Shown: one piece after another, positions 14,265 through 22,089 of the stretch
Numbering within the stretch: the first letter of the stretch is position 1
How the letters are laid out: each line of letters opens with the position of its first letter
NCBI GenBank assembly: GCA_046727575.1
Contig: JBKPCV010000071.1
Location: forward strand, 1-24,862
DNA length: 24,862 nucleotides
Direction: 5' to 3'
DNA from: DASPTH01 sp046727575
GTDB taxonomy: Bacteria > Actinomycetota > Acidimicrobiia > IMCC26256 > DASPTH01
Program-made: the position numbers and the translations under genes
The notes under the pieces: generated by a model
What the model was told of the DNA's origin: nothing
The model's input: only the letters and a program-made list of their open reading frames with translations
Database searches by the model: none

Positions 14265-15523
14265 CCGACCAAGCCTTCGTCGACGCTCGTGGACGGCCGC
14301 GGGTCGCGGTCACCGGCATCGGCGTGAAGACGCCCGCCGGGAACGACCTCGCGAGTATGTGGGAGACCGTGTGCGCCGGTCGACCGACTGCGGACCGGAT
14401 CAGCCGGTGGGATGCGTCCGCGCTCCCGGTGCAGATCGCCAGCGAGGTGCACGACTTCGACGGCACGCCCTACTTCGGGCCGAAGGAGGTCCGCCGTCAG
14501 GATCGCGTCACGCAACTGGGGTTCGCCGCGGCCGCCGACGCGCTCGCGGATGCCGGCGAGCTCGGGGCCGATCCCAGCCGCTGCGCCGTGATCGCTGCGA
14601 CCGGCGTCGGTGGTCTCGAATCGATGGAGATCAACGAGGGCGTGTTCCTGGAGCGCGGGGCGAGTCGTGTCAGCCCGTTCTTCGTGACGATGATGATGCC
14701 GAACGCGACCGCGGGCGCGATCTCGATCAACTTCGGCTGGACGGGTCCCAACATGTGCATCGCCACCGCTTGTGCCGCCGGCACGCACGCGATCGGTGAG
14801 GGCGCGCGCTTGATCCGCGACGGAACTGCCGACGCGGTGGTGGCCGGTGGTAGCGAGGCAGGCATTACTCCGCTCACGATCTCAGCCTTCGCGCGGATGG
14901 GTGCCCTCAGTACGCGCAACGACGATCCCGAGCACGCGTCGCGCCCGTTCGACGTTGACCGTGACGGCTTCGTCATGGCGGAGGGCGGGGCATTCCTGTT
15001 GCTCGAGACCCTCGAACGCGCGGTAGCACGCGGTGCGAGGATCTACGGCGAGGTGATCGGCTACGGCCGCAACGGCGACGCGTACCACATCACCGCGCCG
15101 TCACCCGGGGGTGCAGGCGCGGCCGTATGCATGCAGCTCGCGCTCGACGACGCCGGTCTGCCAGCGTCCGCGATCGGGCACGTGAACGCCCACGGCACGT
15201 CGACGCCGCTCAACGACGCCTCCGAGGCGGAGGCCATCCGCAAGGTGTTCGGGGACCATCCGCCTCCGGTCACGTCGACGAAGGGCGTCACCGGGCACAT
15301 GATCGGCGGCGCCGGCGCGGCCGAGGCCGCGATCGCGCTGCTCTCGATCCGGGAGGGCCTCGTGCCGCCCACGGCGAACTTGACGCAGATCGGCGACGAC
15401 ATCCAGCTCGACGTCGTCGGCGGCGAGCCCCGCCCGCTCGCACCCGCGCCTGTGCTGTCGAACTCCTTCGGGTTCGGCGGACACAACGCCACGCTCATCC
15501 TCGCCCCGGCAGACCTTTCTTGA
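14261..15523 (+). CDS. fabF: 3-oxoacyl-ACP synthase II
   Basis: A 420-residue elongation condensing enzyme (beta-ketoacyl-ACP synthase II; KasA/KasB in mycobacteria). Nucleophile C171 lies in IATACAAGTHAIGEG, catalytic histidines are H311 (VNAHGTSTPLND) and H346 (TKGVTGHMIGGAGA), with K341 in the same motif. The C-terminal SNSFGFGGHNATLIL is the phenylalanine gate and glycine-rich end. Length matches the FabF family. ATG overlaps the acpP stop by four bases, coupling synthesis of carrier and synthase. It is followed after seven bases by the accD6-like gene, the same order (ACP, Kas, AccD6) as the mycobacterial FAS-II operon, though only one Kas gene is present. Confidence 0.97.
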   Translation: MTDQAFVDARGRPRVAVTGIGVKTPAGNDLASMWETVCAGRPTADRISRWDASALPVQIASEVHDFDGTPYFGPKEVRRQDRVTQLGFAAAADALADAGELGADPSRCAVIAATGVGGLESMEINEGVFLERGASRVSPFFVTMMMPNATAGAISINFGWTGPNMCIATACAAGTHAIGEGARLIRDGTADAVVAGGSEAGITPLTISAFARMGALSTRNDDPEHASRPFDVDRDGFVMAEGGAFLLLETLERAVARGARIYGEVIGYGRNGDAYHITAPSPGGAGAAVCMQLALDDAGLPASAIGHVNAHGTSTPLNDASEAEAIRKVFGDHPPPVTSTKGVTGHMIGGAGAAEAAIALLSIREGLVPPTANLTQIGDDIQLDVVGGEPRPLAPAPVLSNSFGFGGHNATLILAPADLS

Positions 15524-15530
15524 CGACCGC

Positions 15531-16913
15531 GTGACCGACCTCGGCGCGCCGACGCCCATCTTCGGGCACCGGAGTGAGGCGGTCGAAGCGACGCTCCGCC
15601 AGCTCGACGGCAGATCCGTGAGCTGGTTCAGCCTCGAAGGCGGGAAGCACCGCGGGGCGATCGGGACACCCGAGGGCGAGACCGTCGAACGTGCGGTGCG
15701 GCTCGCGACCGATCTTGGGATCCCACTCGTCGGCCGAGTGGCCAGCTCGGGCGCGGACGTGAACGAGGGCGTGGCTGCCCTGCACGCATGGGGCCGCGTC
15801 GCGAAGGCACTCGCCGACGCGTCGGGCGTCGTACCGGTTGTGCTCCTGCTCGTCGGCCCGGCAGTGTCGGGCCCCGCGCTGTTGCTCGGCATCGCTGACC
15901 ACGTGATCATGACCGCCGACGCGTTCGCGTACGTGACCGGTCCGGATGTCGTCGTCGCGTTCACCGGCGTGGCCATCGACCGGTATCAGCTGGGCGGCGC
16001 AGCAGTCCACGACCGGCAGAGCGGCCTTGCGGCCTTGGTCGTCGACGACGAGGACGACGCGCTGGTCGCGGCCGGCGCGTTGCTGGGCTATCTCCCGTCG
16101 AACCATCTCGAGGATCCGCCGATCCTGTCGTATGGCGATCCTGCCGACCGCGAGTGTGTGCGCGCGGCAACCGTGGTTCCCGCGCGCGCGACGGCGGCGT
16201 ATGACGTTCGCGACGTCGTGACCGACGTGCTCGACGAAGAGTCCTTCTTCGAGCTGCGGCCTTCCTATGCACCGAGCATGGTCACCGGGCTAGGAAGGCT
16301 CGATGGGCGCTCGGTCGGCGTCATCGCCAACCAGCCAGCGCAGTTCGCGGGTCGCATCGACATCGAGGCGGCGCGCAAGGCCGCACGCTTCGTGCAGTGG
16401 TGCGACTGCTTCAACATCCCGCTGATCACGTTCGTCGACACGAGCGGCTATGCGCCCGGCGCCGACCAGGAATGGCGAGGCATCATTCGCCACGGTGCGG
16501 AGCTGCTCCACGCGTACGCCGCGTCCACGGTGCCGCGCCTGTGCGTCGTGCTGCGCAAGGCGTACGGCGGCGCCTACGTCGTGATGGACTCCCGGGGACT
16601 CGGCACCGACTGGTGCGTCGCCTGGCCCACGGCCGAGATCGCGGTGATGGGCGCCCCACCGGCGGTCCGCATCATCCACCGGCGCAAACTCGAGAGCATC
16701 GACGACGCCGACGAACGCGCCCGCGTCGAGGCTGAGCTGACGGCGGAGTACGAAGAGCGCTTCCTCAATCCGTACATCGCCGCGGAGCGCGGCTACGTCG
16801 ACGATGTCATCGCAGCAACCGACACGCGGCGTGCGCTCGCGGCCGCGCTGCAGCGACTCGTGACCAAGCGTGAGCATCAGCCGCACCGGCGCCACTCGAA
16901 CACGCCGCTGTAG
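15531..16913 (+). CDS. accD6: AccD6-like acyl-CoA carboxylase carboxyltransferase subunit
   Basis: A 460-residue carboxyltransferase with two crotonase-like halves, similar in length to mycobacterial AccD6 (473), which makes malonyl-CoA. The C-terminal half is well conserved: FVDTSGYAPGADQEWRG (301-317), KAYGGAYVVMDSRGLG (343-358), AEIAVMGAPPAV (368-379), and the basic tail ending SNTPL resembles AccD6. The N-terminal half keeps YVTGPDVV and GYLPSNHLEDPP but has SSGAD (72-76) where SGGAR is usual, and VSG (112-114) where the oxyanion glycine pair GG normally stands. The acyl-CoA-binding half may therefore be altered. GTG start at 15531, without a visible ribosome site, seven bases after fabF, suggests coupling. 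It is 16 bases before fabI. No biotin carboxylase subunit is in the window. Confidence 0.88.
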   Translation: MTDLGAPTPIFGHRSEAVEATLRQLDGRSVSWFSLEGGKHRGAIGTPEGETVERAVRLATDLGIPLVGRVASSGADVNEGVAALHAWGRVAKALADASGVVPVVLLLVGPAVSGPALLLGIADHVIMTADAFAYVTGPDVVVAFTGVAIDRYQLGGAAVHDRQSGLAALVVDDEDDALVAAGALLGYLPSNHLEDPPILSYGDPADRECVRAATVVPARATAAYDVRDVVTDVLDEESFFELRPSYAPSMVTGLGRLDGRSVGVIANQPAQFAGRIDIEAARKAARFVQWCDCFNIPLITFVDTSGYAPGADQEWRGIIRHGAELLHAYAASTVPRLCVVLRKAYGGAYVVMDSRGLGTDWCVAWPTAEIAVMGAPPAVRIIHRRKLESIDDADERARVEAELTAEYEERFLNPYIAAERGYVDDVIAATDTRRALAAALQRLVTKREHQPHRRHSNTPL

Positions 16914-16929
16914 GCCTCCGGGAGGGGTC

Positions 16930-17685
16930 ATGTTGCTCGAGGGCAAGCGCATCCTGGTCACCGGCATCACCAACGAGTCGTCGCTCGCCTTCCCGGTGGC
17001 GCGGATCGCCCAGGAGGAGGGCGCCGACGTCGTGCTCAGCTCGTTCGGGCGCGTCATGAGCATCACCCAGCGCGCGGCGCGGCGGCTGCCGGCCAAACCC
17101 GCGATCGTCGAGCTCGACGTGAGCAACCAGGCGGATCTCGACGCACTGGCCGAGCGGGTCGGCGGCCGGCTCGACGGCGTCGTGCACTCGATCGCGTTCG
17201 CGCCTCCGTCGTGCCTCGGCGGCGGCTTCCTCGATGCTCCATGGGAGGACGTCGCGGTCGCGCTGCAGGTGTCGGCCTACTCGCTGAAGGCGCTCGCGGT
17301 GGCGGCCTTGCCGCTCATGTCCGACGGCGGCTCGATCGTCGGGTTCGACTTCGACAGCACGCGCGCGTTCCCGGTGTACGACTGGATGGGCGTCGCCAAG
17401 TCGGCGTTGCAATCGGTCGCGCGGTTCTTGGCTCGCGATCTCGGGAAGCGAGGCATCCGCGTGAACCTCGTCGCGGCCGGTCCGGCACGGAGCTTGGCGG
17501 CGCGCAGCATCCCGGGTTACGAGGTGTTCGAGGACGTGTGGAACGAGCGGGCACCGCTCGGCTGGGACACGAGGAACGCCGAGCCGATCGCCAAGGCCTG
17601 CGTCGTGCTCCTCTCCGACTGGTTTCCTGCCACCACCGGCGAGGTCGTGCACGTCGACGGCGGCTTCCACGCCATTGGCGCCTGA
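16930..17685 (+). CDS. fabI: NADH-dependent enoyl-ACP reductase (FabI/InhA-like)
   Basis: A 251-residue enzyme for the last reduction of the elongation cycle. It shows the divergent short-chain-reductase cofactor motif GITNESSLAF (12-21), VVHSIAFAPPS (84-94), the catalytic Y150 and K157 in FPVYDWMGVAKSAL, and NLVAAGPARSLAARSI, which closely follows InhA of mycobacteria. The ATG at 16930 is preceded by GGAGGGG a few bases upstream; an in-frame ATG at 16870 would overlap accD6 and is rejected. It is the last gene of the operon and completes the FabD/H/G/Z/I/F set together with the divergent fabZ. The strong palindrome starting five bases after its stop probably ends the transcript. Confidence 0.95.
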   Translation: MLLEGKRILVTGITNESSLAFPVARIAQEEGADVVLSSFGRVMSITQRAARRLPAKPAIVELDVSNQADLDALAERVGGRLDGVVHSIAFAPPSCLGGGFLDAPWEDVAVALQVSAYSLKALAVAALPLMSDGGSIVGFDFDSTRAFPVYDWMGVAKSALQSVARFLARDLGKRGIRVNLVAAGPARSLAARSIPGYEVFEDVWNERAPLGWDTRNAEPIAKACVVLLSDWFPATTGEVVHVDGGFHAIGA

Positions 17686-17690
17686 CCCGA

Positions 17691-17745
17691 ACCCAACTTG
17701 CGTCATTTCCTCGCGTATAGCGCGGTGAATTGACGCAAGTTGGGT
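17691..17745. terminator. Long palindrome between convergent fabI and bcp
   Basis: ACCCAACTTGCGTCA (17691-17705) is perfectly complementary to 17731-17745, and pairing continues with mismatches (TTC/GAA, CGCG/CGCG) to a TATAG loop. The whole 55-base palindrome fills the gap between convergent genes and would work in both directions. It lacks T-tracts, so it may instead be a dispersed palindromic (REP-like) element. The 10-mer ACTTGCGTCA recurs at 17768-17777 within the end of bcp. Confidence 0.7.
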
Positions 17746-17754
17746 GTGGGGACG

Positions 17755-18219
17755 CTACGCCTCGAGTACTTGCGTCACCTTGGGGACGGTGTCCTTCGGG
17801 GAGATCTTGTAGAAGGCGCCCGCGATCTTGCCGTTCTCGTCGATGACGAAGGCGGACCGGATGATACCCATGAACTTGCGCCCGTAGTTCGTCTTCTCGC
17901 CCCACACGCCGTACTTCTCCGCCACCGTGTGCTCGGTGTCGGCGAGCAGCGGGAAACCGAGGCCGTACTTCTCGTCGAACTTCTTCTGTTTGTCCGGTGC
18001 GTCCGGGCTGATGCCGATCACCTTCGCCTTCAGCTTCTTGAGATCGGGCTCGGCGTCGCGTAGCGCGCACGACTGCGTGGTGCATCCGGGAGTGCCGGCC
18101 TTCGGGTAGAAGTACACGACCACCTTCTTGCCCTTGAAGTCGGCAAGCTTCACCTTCTTGCCGCTCTGGTCGACGAGCGTGAACGCCGGAGCCCGGTTGC
18201 CGGGCGCGAGTGTCGCCAT
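17755..18219 (-). CDS. bcp: Bcp/PrxQ-type thioredoxin-dependent peroxiredoxin
   Basis: A 154-residue peroxiredoxin that reduces hydrogen peroxide and organic hydroperoxides at the expense of thioredoxin. The active-site region YFYPKAGTPGCTTQSCALRD holds the peroxidatic C46 and the resolving C51, five residues apart as in atypical two-Cys PrxQ enzymes. Upstream residues GNRAPAFTLVDQSGKKVKLADF and the downstream RSAFVIDENGKIAGAF are typical of the family. Length matches the family. ATG 18217-18219 has GAGGAGAGG just upstream. It is divergent from the transporter gene across only 35 bases and convergent with fabI across the palindrome, so it is probably a single-gene unit. No oxidative-stress operator is recognised. 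Confidence 0.96.
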   Translation of the reverse strand: MATLAPGNRAPAFTLVDQSGKKVKLADFKGKKVVVYFYPKAGTPGCTTQSCALRDAEPDLKKLKAKVIGISPDAPDKQKKFDEKYGLGFPLLADTEHTVAEKYGVWGEKTNYGRKFMGIIRSAFVIDENGKIAGAFYKISPKDTVPKVTQVLEA

Positions 18220-18254
18220 CTCTGCCTCTCCTCGTGACGGGGGTACGCCGTAGC

Positions 18255-19850
18255 ATGCCGCACGTGCGGCGCTCCGTGCTCGTCACGATCGACGCGCCGA
18301 CCGCAGCGGTACGCGAAGCCCTCTCGAGCAATTCTGTCCTCGCGTCGTCCGAGCAACCGTTCCCCGCCGTCCCGTTCGCCGGGACGACGATCGTCGCAAC
18401 CGTCGCGCCCTCGGAGGACGGCGTCGGCTCCATGCTTCACCTCGAGGCTCGAGGCCACTACGACGTACCGTTCTTCCGCTGGTTCGTAGAGCTCCAAGCG
18501 TGGCTCGCCGCCCGCGCGGAGCTCGAGTATCTGGTCGATCGAGTGCGGGCGACGCTGCTCGGCGCCGATCCGCCGCGACACCCGCGTCGCTCGCCGATCG
18601 TCCCGCCGGTCGCCTTCACGGCGGAACAGGCCTCGCGTGTCGCCGCGCTCGCGGTCGTCGCGGTGTTCGCGAACTTCTGTGGCGCGCTGCTCACCCAGAA
18701 CGGCGACGCGGTCACCACCACCTTCGACGAGTCCGATCAGGCGCTCGGGCTCGCGCTCGCGATCGCCCGCGCGGGTGTGCTCGTCTCGCTGGTTGTGCTC
18801 GCCCTCGCCGACCGCCTCGGCCGCCGACGCCTGATCCTCGCCTCGCTCGCCGGCGCGTGTGCGGCCAACGCGCTTGCGGGGCTCGCGCCGAGCTTCGAGG
18901 TGTTCACCGGTGCGCAACTCCTGACGCGCGCATTCGTGAACGCGTGCCTCATCGTCGCCGGAATCGCCACGGTCGAAGAAGCACCCGAAGGTGCGCGGGC
19001 GTTCGCGGCCGCGATGTTCGCCCTCGCCCTCGGTGTCGGGGTGGGGTTGTCCGTCGCCTTCCTGCCGCTCGCCGACTTGGACGATTACGGCTGGCGCATC
19101 TCGTTCCTGGCGAGCGCAGCCGCCGTCCTTCTCCTCCCTGTCATCGCCCGGCAGTTGCTCGAGACACACCGCTACACGTCGGTGGTGCGGCGGTCGGTGC
19201 GGCGCGGTCGCGTCGGCGCGGTGTTCGTCGCGGCGTACCGATCGCGCTTCCTGCTCCTCGCCGTCGTCGCGTTCATCACGAACATGTTCACCGCGCCGTC
19301 GTCGCAGCTCACGAACCGGTATCTCACGCGCGCGCACGACTTCTCGAACTCCGACGTCGCGCTGTTCCGCACCGTCACCGCCGGCGTTCCTGGCGTCGTC
19401 GGCGTCCTGGTGGCCGGGCGCTTGGCGGAGAGCCACGGCCGCCGTCCTGTCGCGGTGTTAGGGCTCTTGCTGGCGACCGCGTTCCAGATGACGTTCTTCC
19501 TGGCATCGGACGACGTGCTGCTCTGGGTCGCCCCCACGATCGCAATTGTCGCAGCGGCCTCCGCGGCACTCGCGCTCGGCACCCTCGACGCCGAACTCTT
19601 TCCCACCGAGGTGCGCGGCACCTCCAACGGCATGATCCTCGTGGCCGGAGTGGCGGGATCGGCCACCGGCCTCGTGCTGGCGACGCAGTTGCAGGACGTG
19701 ATGGGCGGCCTCGGTGCCGGCATCGCGATCTGCGGTGTGCCGACGCTGATCGCGGCCGTGCTGCTCGTCCCTCGACTCCCCGAAACCGTCGCGCGGGAAC
19801 TCGACGACGTCAGTCCCACGGGAACGCCCAGCCGAAAGTCGGGCGGCTAG
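18255..19850 (+). CDS. MFS transporter with N-terminal SRPBCC-like extension
   Basis: A 531-residue protein in two parts. Residues 1-105 are soluble and resemble an SRPBCC/polyketide-cyclase fold: VRRSVLVTIDAP as first strand, central strands around FAGTTIVATVAP and GSMLHLEARGHYDVP, and a long C-terminal helix to about 105. From about 118 there are about twelve hydrophobic helices of a major facilitator transporter, with the intracellular loop signature LADRLGRRRLILASL after helix 2, the corresponding GRLAESHGRRPVAVLG in the second half, and FPTEVRGTSNGM near the end. Substrate is unknown; sugar-porter or drug-exporter subfamilies are possible. The start is uncertain (ATG 18255, or GTG at 18264); no clear ribosome site. 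It overlaps the next convergent stop codon by three bases. Confidence 0.85.
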   Translation: MPHVRRSVLVTIDAPTAAVREALSSNSVLASSEQPFPAVPFAGTTIVATVAPSEDGVGSMLHLEARGHYDVPFFRWFVELQAWLAARAELEYLVDRVRATLLGADPPRHPRRSPIVPPVAFTAEQASRVAALAVVAVFANFCGALLTQNGDAVTTTFDESDQALGLALAIARAGVLVSLVVLALADRLGRRRLILASLAGACAANALAGLAPSFEVFTGAQLLTRAFVNACLIVAGIATVEEAPEGARAFAAAMFALALGVGVGLSVAFLPLADLDDYGWRISFLASAAAVLLLPVIARQLLETHRYTSVVRRSVRRGRVGAVFVAAYRSRFLLLAVVAFITNMFTAPSSQLTNRYLTRAHDFSNSDVALFRTVTAGVPGVVGVLVAGRLAESHGRRPVAVLGLLLATAFQMTFFLASDDVLLWVAPTIAIVAAASAALALGTLDAELFPTEVRGTSNGMILVAGVAGSATGLVLATQLQDVMGGLGAGIAICGVPTLIAAVLLVPRLPETVARELDDVSPTGTPSRKSGG

Positions 19851-20245
19851 CTCCCGCCGCAGTTCTTCACGATGTACGACGACCAGGTGGCGATCGCCTT
19901 GCTGTATTTCTTCGCGTTCTTGGCGAACGCGCTGACCGCGCCGGTGACGTTGTTCTCGTTGCCGATGTCGTCGTAGACGTTGGCGATCGTCCGCATCGCC
20001 GACTTCACCTTCTTCGGTGCATCCTTGGCGGCGCTGCGGAACGTCGCGGCCGCGTTCTGCAGCGCCTCACGATTGAAGTTGCCGTTCTTATCGGTCGGGT
20101 CGAGGCTGTCGAGCTCCTTGTTGAGCCGGGTGAACGTCTCGCAGACCTTCGGTGTGGTCGCGGCGGACGCGCTGGCGGACGGCACCAGCACCACGAGCCC
20201 CGACGCAATGAGTGTCGTCACCGCCAGCAGCCGGACCGTTCGCAT
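19847..20245 (-). CDS. Small secreted two-cysteine protein of unknown function
   Basis: A 132-residue protein with an N-terminal signal peptide: basic MRTVR, hydrophobic LLAVTTLIASGLVVLV, and cleavage near SASASAA at about 28. The mature part is helical and Lys/Ala-rich with exactly two cysteines, C35 and C129, at its two ends, which could form a disulphide after export. Central segment DKNGNFNREALQNAAATFRS and many lysines suggest a small helical bundle; I recognise no family. The ATG at 20243-20245 has GGAG eight bases upstream. It lies 37 bases after the anti-sigma gene on the same strand and is probably its downstream operon partner or regulon member. It is convergent with the transporter gene. 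Confidence 0.8.
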   Translation of the reverse strand: MRTVRLLAVTTLIASGLVVLVPSASASAATTPKVCETFTRLNKELDSLDPTDKNGNFNREALQNAAATFRSAAKDAPKKVKSAMRTIANVYDDIGNENNVTGAVSAFAKNAKKYSKAIATWSSYIVKNCGGS

Positions 20246-20282
20246 TCGTGTTCTCCGATCGACTCGGGTTGGGTGCCGCAGC

Positions 20283-20942
20283 CTATGCAGCGGCGCCGAC
20301 CGTTCCACGGCAGACGTGCGTGCCGCTCGGGTCGACGAGCTCGATCGTGCTTCCCCCGCGCAACGGTTTGGCGCTGACGCCGGTCGACGAACCCCGCCCT
20401 TGGTCCACGTGCATCGTGTCGATCGTTGCGCTCGTGCCACCGCGCGGCGTCACGACGACTCGGTAGTCACCGGACGGGAAGTTGTTGTAGTTGACGGCGA
20501 CCGCGACGGAGTGCGCGTTCGTGACGTAGGCCCAGCCCGCAGGCCAGTCGCCCACCATTGTGACCATCCGGGCCTCGACCGGCTTCCGCGTAGCGGCGGC
20601 CGGCGAGTCGTTGCCCGCATCGACCACGCGCACGATCGTGATGCTCAGGATGGCTGCCGCGGCCGCGGCCGCCGCGATCGACGCGACCCAGCGCCGCACG
20701 CTCCGCCGTCGCCGTGCGCGTCCAGCAGCGAGCACTCGCTGCTCGAACCCCGGTGGTGGCTCGTGCTCCGGCGCGAGCATCGGGAGCGCGTCCGCGACCT
20801 CGGTGAGCTCGTTGACGAGTGCCTGGCAGCGTGCGCATCCATTGACGTGGATGATGGCTTCGGCGCGTTCCGCGCCGCCGAGCACGCCGAGGGCCAGCTC
20901 GGGTGCGACCTCGTGGAGCTGGGCACACGAGTAGGCGCTCAT
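20283..20942 (-). CDS. Transmembrane zinc-finger anti-sigma factor
   Basis: A 219-residue membrane regulator. The cytoplasmic N-terminus carries the ZAS-type motif with H32, C36 and C39 in IHVNGCARCQ, and an additional upstream cysteine C6, expected to hold zinc and bind the sigma factor. A basic stretch RARRRRSVRR precedes one membrane helix at about 85-107, rich in alanine. The extracytoplasmic part (about 110-219) looks like a beta-rich sensor with TMVGDWPAGWAYVTNAHSVA and a cysteine near the end; it is not recognised as a named family. Its ATG overlaps the sigma factor stop as ATGA, a typical coupled pair. The signal released at the membrane is unknown. Confidence 0.92.
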   Translation of the reverse strand: MSAYSCAQLHEVAPELALGVLGGAERAEAIIHVNGCARCQALVNELTEVADALPMLAPEHEPPPGFEQRVLAAGRARRRRSVRRWVASIAAAAAAAAILSITIVRVVDAGNDSPAAATRKPVEARMVTMVGDWPAGWAYVTNAHSVAVAVNYNNFPSGDYRVVVTPRGGTSATIDTMHVDQGRGSSTGVSAKPLRGGSTIELVDPSGTHVCRGTVGAAA

Positions 20943-21499
20943 TCAGCGCGCTCCTCGGTGACGAGCGCCGTCCGGAGGCGCAGGATGGCCGTGCGGATCC
21001 GCGTCTTGGCCGTGCCGAGCGGGATGTCCTCGATCTCGCCGACCTCGCGAGCGGTGTACCCGAGCAGCCCGGCCAGGACGATCGCTCGGCATTGCTCGTC
21101 GGGGAGCCGCGCCAAGGCCACACGCAGTCGGGCCGTGTCGTCGTTGAGTTGCGCGAGGACGTCGGGCTCCCGCTCGGCCGATTCGCGGTCGAGCCCCATC
21201 AGGAAGACCGGATCGAAGCTGGTCGGCCGGCGGACGCGCACTGCGTCGATCGCCAGATTGCGGGTGATCGTGAGGAGCCAGCCCACCACGCTGCCCCGCC
21301 GCGGGTCGTACGCGGCCGCGTGGCGCCACGCCCGAAGGAAGGCCTCCTGGGCGATGTCCTCGGCGGCGCGGTCGTCGCCGACGATGGTGCGCGCAAGGCC
21401 GAAGACGCGCCGCTGGAAGCGCCGGACAAACGCCGACGCGGCATCCTGATCGTCGGCCGCGAGACCGGCCACAAGCGCGTCGTCGGAAACGGACCACAT
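20939..21499 (-). CDS. ECF-type RNA polymerase sigma factor
   Basis: A 186-residue extracytoplasmic-function sigma factor. Region 2 lies at about 25-92: FVRRFQRRVFGLARTIVGDD, the DIAQEAFLRAWRHAAAYDP core contact and -10 recognition segment, and GWLLTITRNLAIDAVR. Region 4 (about 130-183) has LPDEQCRAIVLAGLLGYTAREVGEIEDIPLGTAKTRI for -35 recognition. ATG 21497-21499 is preferred as it begins right at the fold; the frame stays open to a GTG at 21587-21589 within the divergent promoter region. No Shine-Dalgarno is seen. It forms a coupled pair with the anti-sigma factor and is divergent from the cupredoxin gene, a likely target together with the secreted protein downstream. Confidence 0.95.
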   Translation of the reverse strand: MWSVSDDALVAGLAADDQDAASAFVRRFQRRVFGLARTIVGDDRAAEDIAQEAFLRAWRHAAAYDPRRGSVVGWLLTITRNLAIDAVRVRRPTSFDPVFLMGLDRESAEREPDVLAQLNDDTARLRVALARLPDEQCRAIVLAGLLGYTAREVGEIEDIPLGTAKTRIRTAILRLRTALVTEERAE

Positions 21500-21547
21500 A
21501 AGGTCTACGAGGTCGGGAGGCCCGGGGATTGCTGGCGCCACAGTATC

Positions 21548-21576
21548 CGCCGCCGCGGACAATCTCACGGGCGGCG
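21548..21576. repeat. Inverted repeat in sigma factor/cupredoxin intergenic region
   Basis: CGCCGCC (21548-21554) and GGCGGCG (21570-21576) form a 7-bp stem with a 15-base loop between the divergent sigma factor and cupredoxin genes. It could bind a regulator or be incidental in GC-rich DNA. I found no certain ECF promoter motif in this region. Confidence 0.35.
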
Positions 21577-21612
21577 TCGTGCGTACCACCTGCAGACCCG
21601 GAGGAGGCCTCG

Positions 21613-22089
21613 ATGCGGAAGATCCTGAGCGTGGCGGCCGTCGCCGCCGTGGTGTTCGTGTTCGCCGACGCGCCGGTCAGTGCGGCGGCCAAGGCGCCGG
21701 TCGACGTGGGCGAGAAGGTGACGAACAAGGGCACCAAGAACGTCAGCGGGAAGACGAACGCCAAGATCGAAGAAGAGCTCGACGACAAGTACTTCAAGCC
21801 GACCTTCATCAAAGCGAAGGCGGGCCAGACGATCGCGATCACCGCGAAGAACGAAGGGTCGCTCCCACACACCTTCACATCCGACGCGCTCTCGGTCGAC
21901 AAGGAGCTCCAGCCCGGGAAGACCGCGAAGTTCACGATCACGGTGCCGTCGAGCGGTGAGGCGTTCCAGTTCCACTGCACCTTCCACGAGTCACAGGGCA
22001 TGGTCGGCGCGGTCTTCACCAAGGCGGGCGCGAGCGTGTCGGGCTCCGCGACGAACTCGTCGGCCAGCTCGGGTGCGCCGGGTTACTGA
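21613..22089 (+). CDS. Secreted cupredoxin (blue copper protein)
   Basis: A 158-residue exported protein. A signal peptide (about 1-25, MRKILSVAAVAAVVFVFADA, then PVSAAA) is followed by a lysine-rich linker and one plastocyanin-like domain (about 60-136). All four type 1 copper ligands are visible: H86 in SLPHTFTSD and C122, H125, M130 in FHCTFHESQGM. The C-terminal 20 residues are Ser/Ala/Gly-rich and disordered. The likely role is single-electron transfer or copper binding outside the membrane. A strong GGAGGAGG lies about five bases before the ATG. It is divergent from the ECF sigma gene and overlaps the convergent stop of the cysteine-rich protein by seven bases. Confidence 0.93.
   Translation: MRKILSVAAVAAVVFVFADAPVSAAAKAPVDVGEKVTNKGTKNVSGKTNAKIEEELDDKYFKPTFIKAKAGQTIAITAKNEGSLPHTFTSDALSVDKELQPGKTAKFTITVPSSGEAFQFHCTFHESQGMVGAVFTKAGASVSGSATNSSASSGAPGY

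Noticed and set aside
15531..16913. N-terminally truncated carboxyltransferase pseudogene
   Set aside because: At first it looked about 60 residues short against AccD5/PccB, but the length matches the shorter AccD6 class and the frame is intact.
18500..20377. Plus-strand open frame of 625 codons and a minus-strand one of similar extent (18150-19436)
   Set aside because: Both are shadows of the transporter gene in other frames; compositions are almost pure Arg/Ala/Gly or Arg/Glu/Asp.
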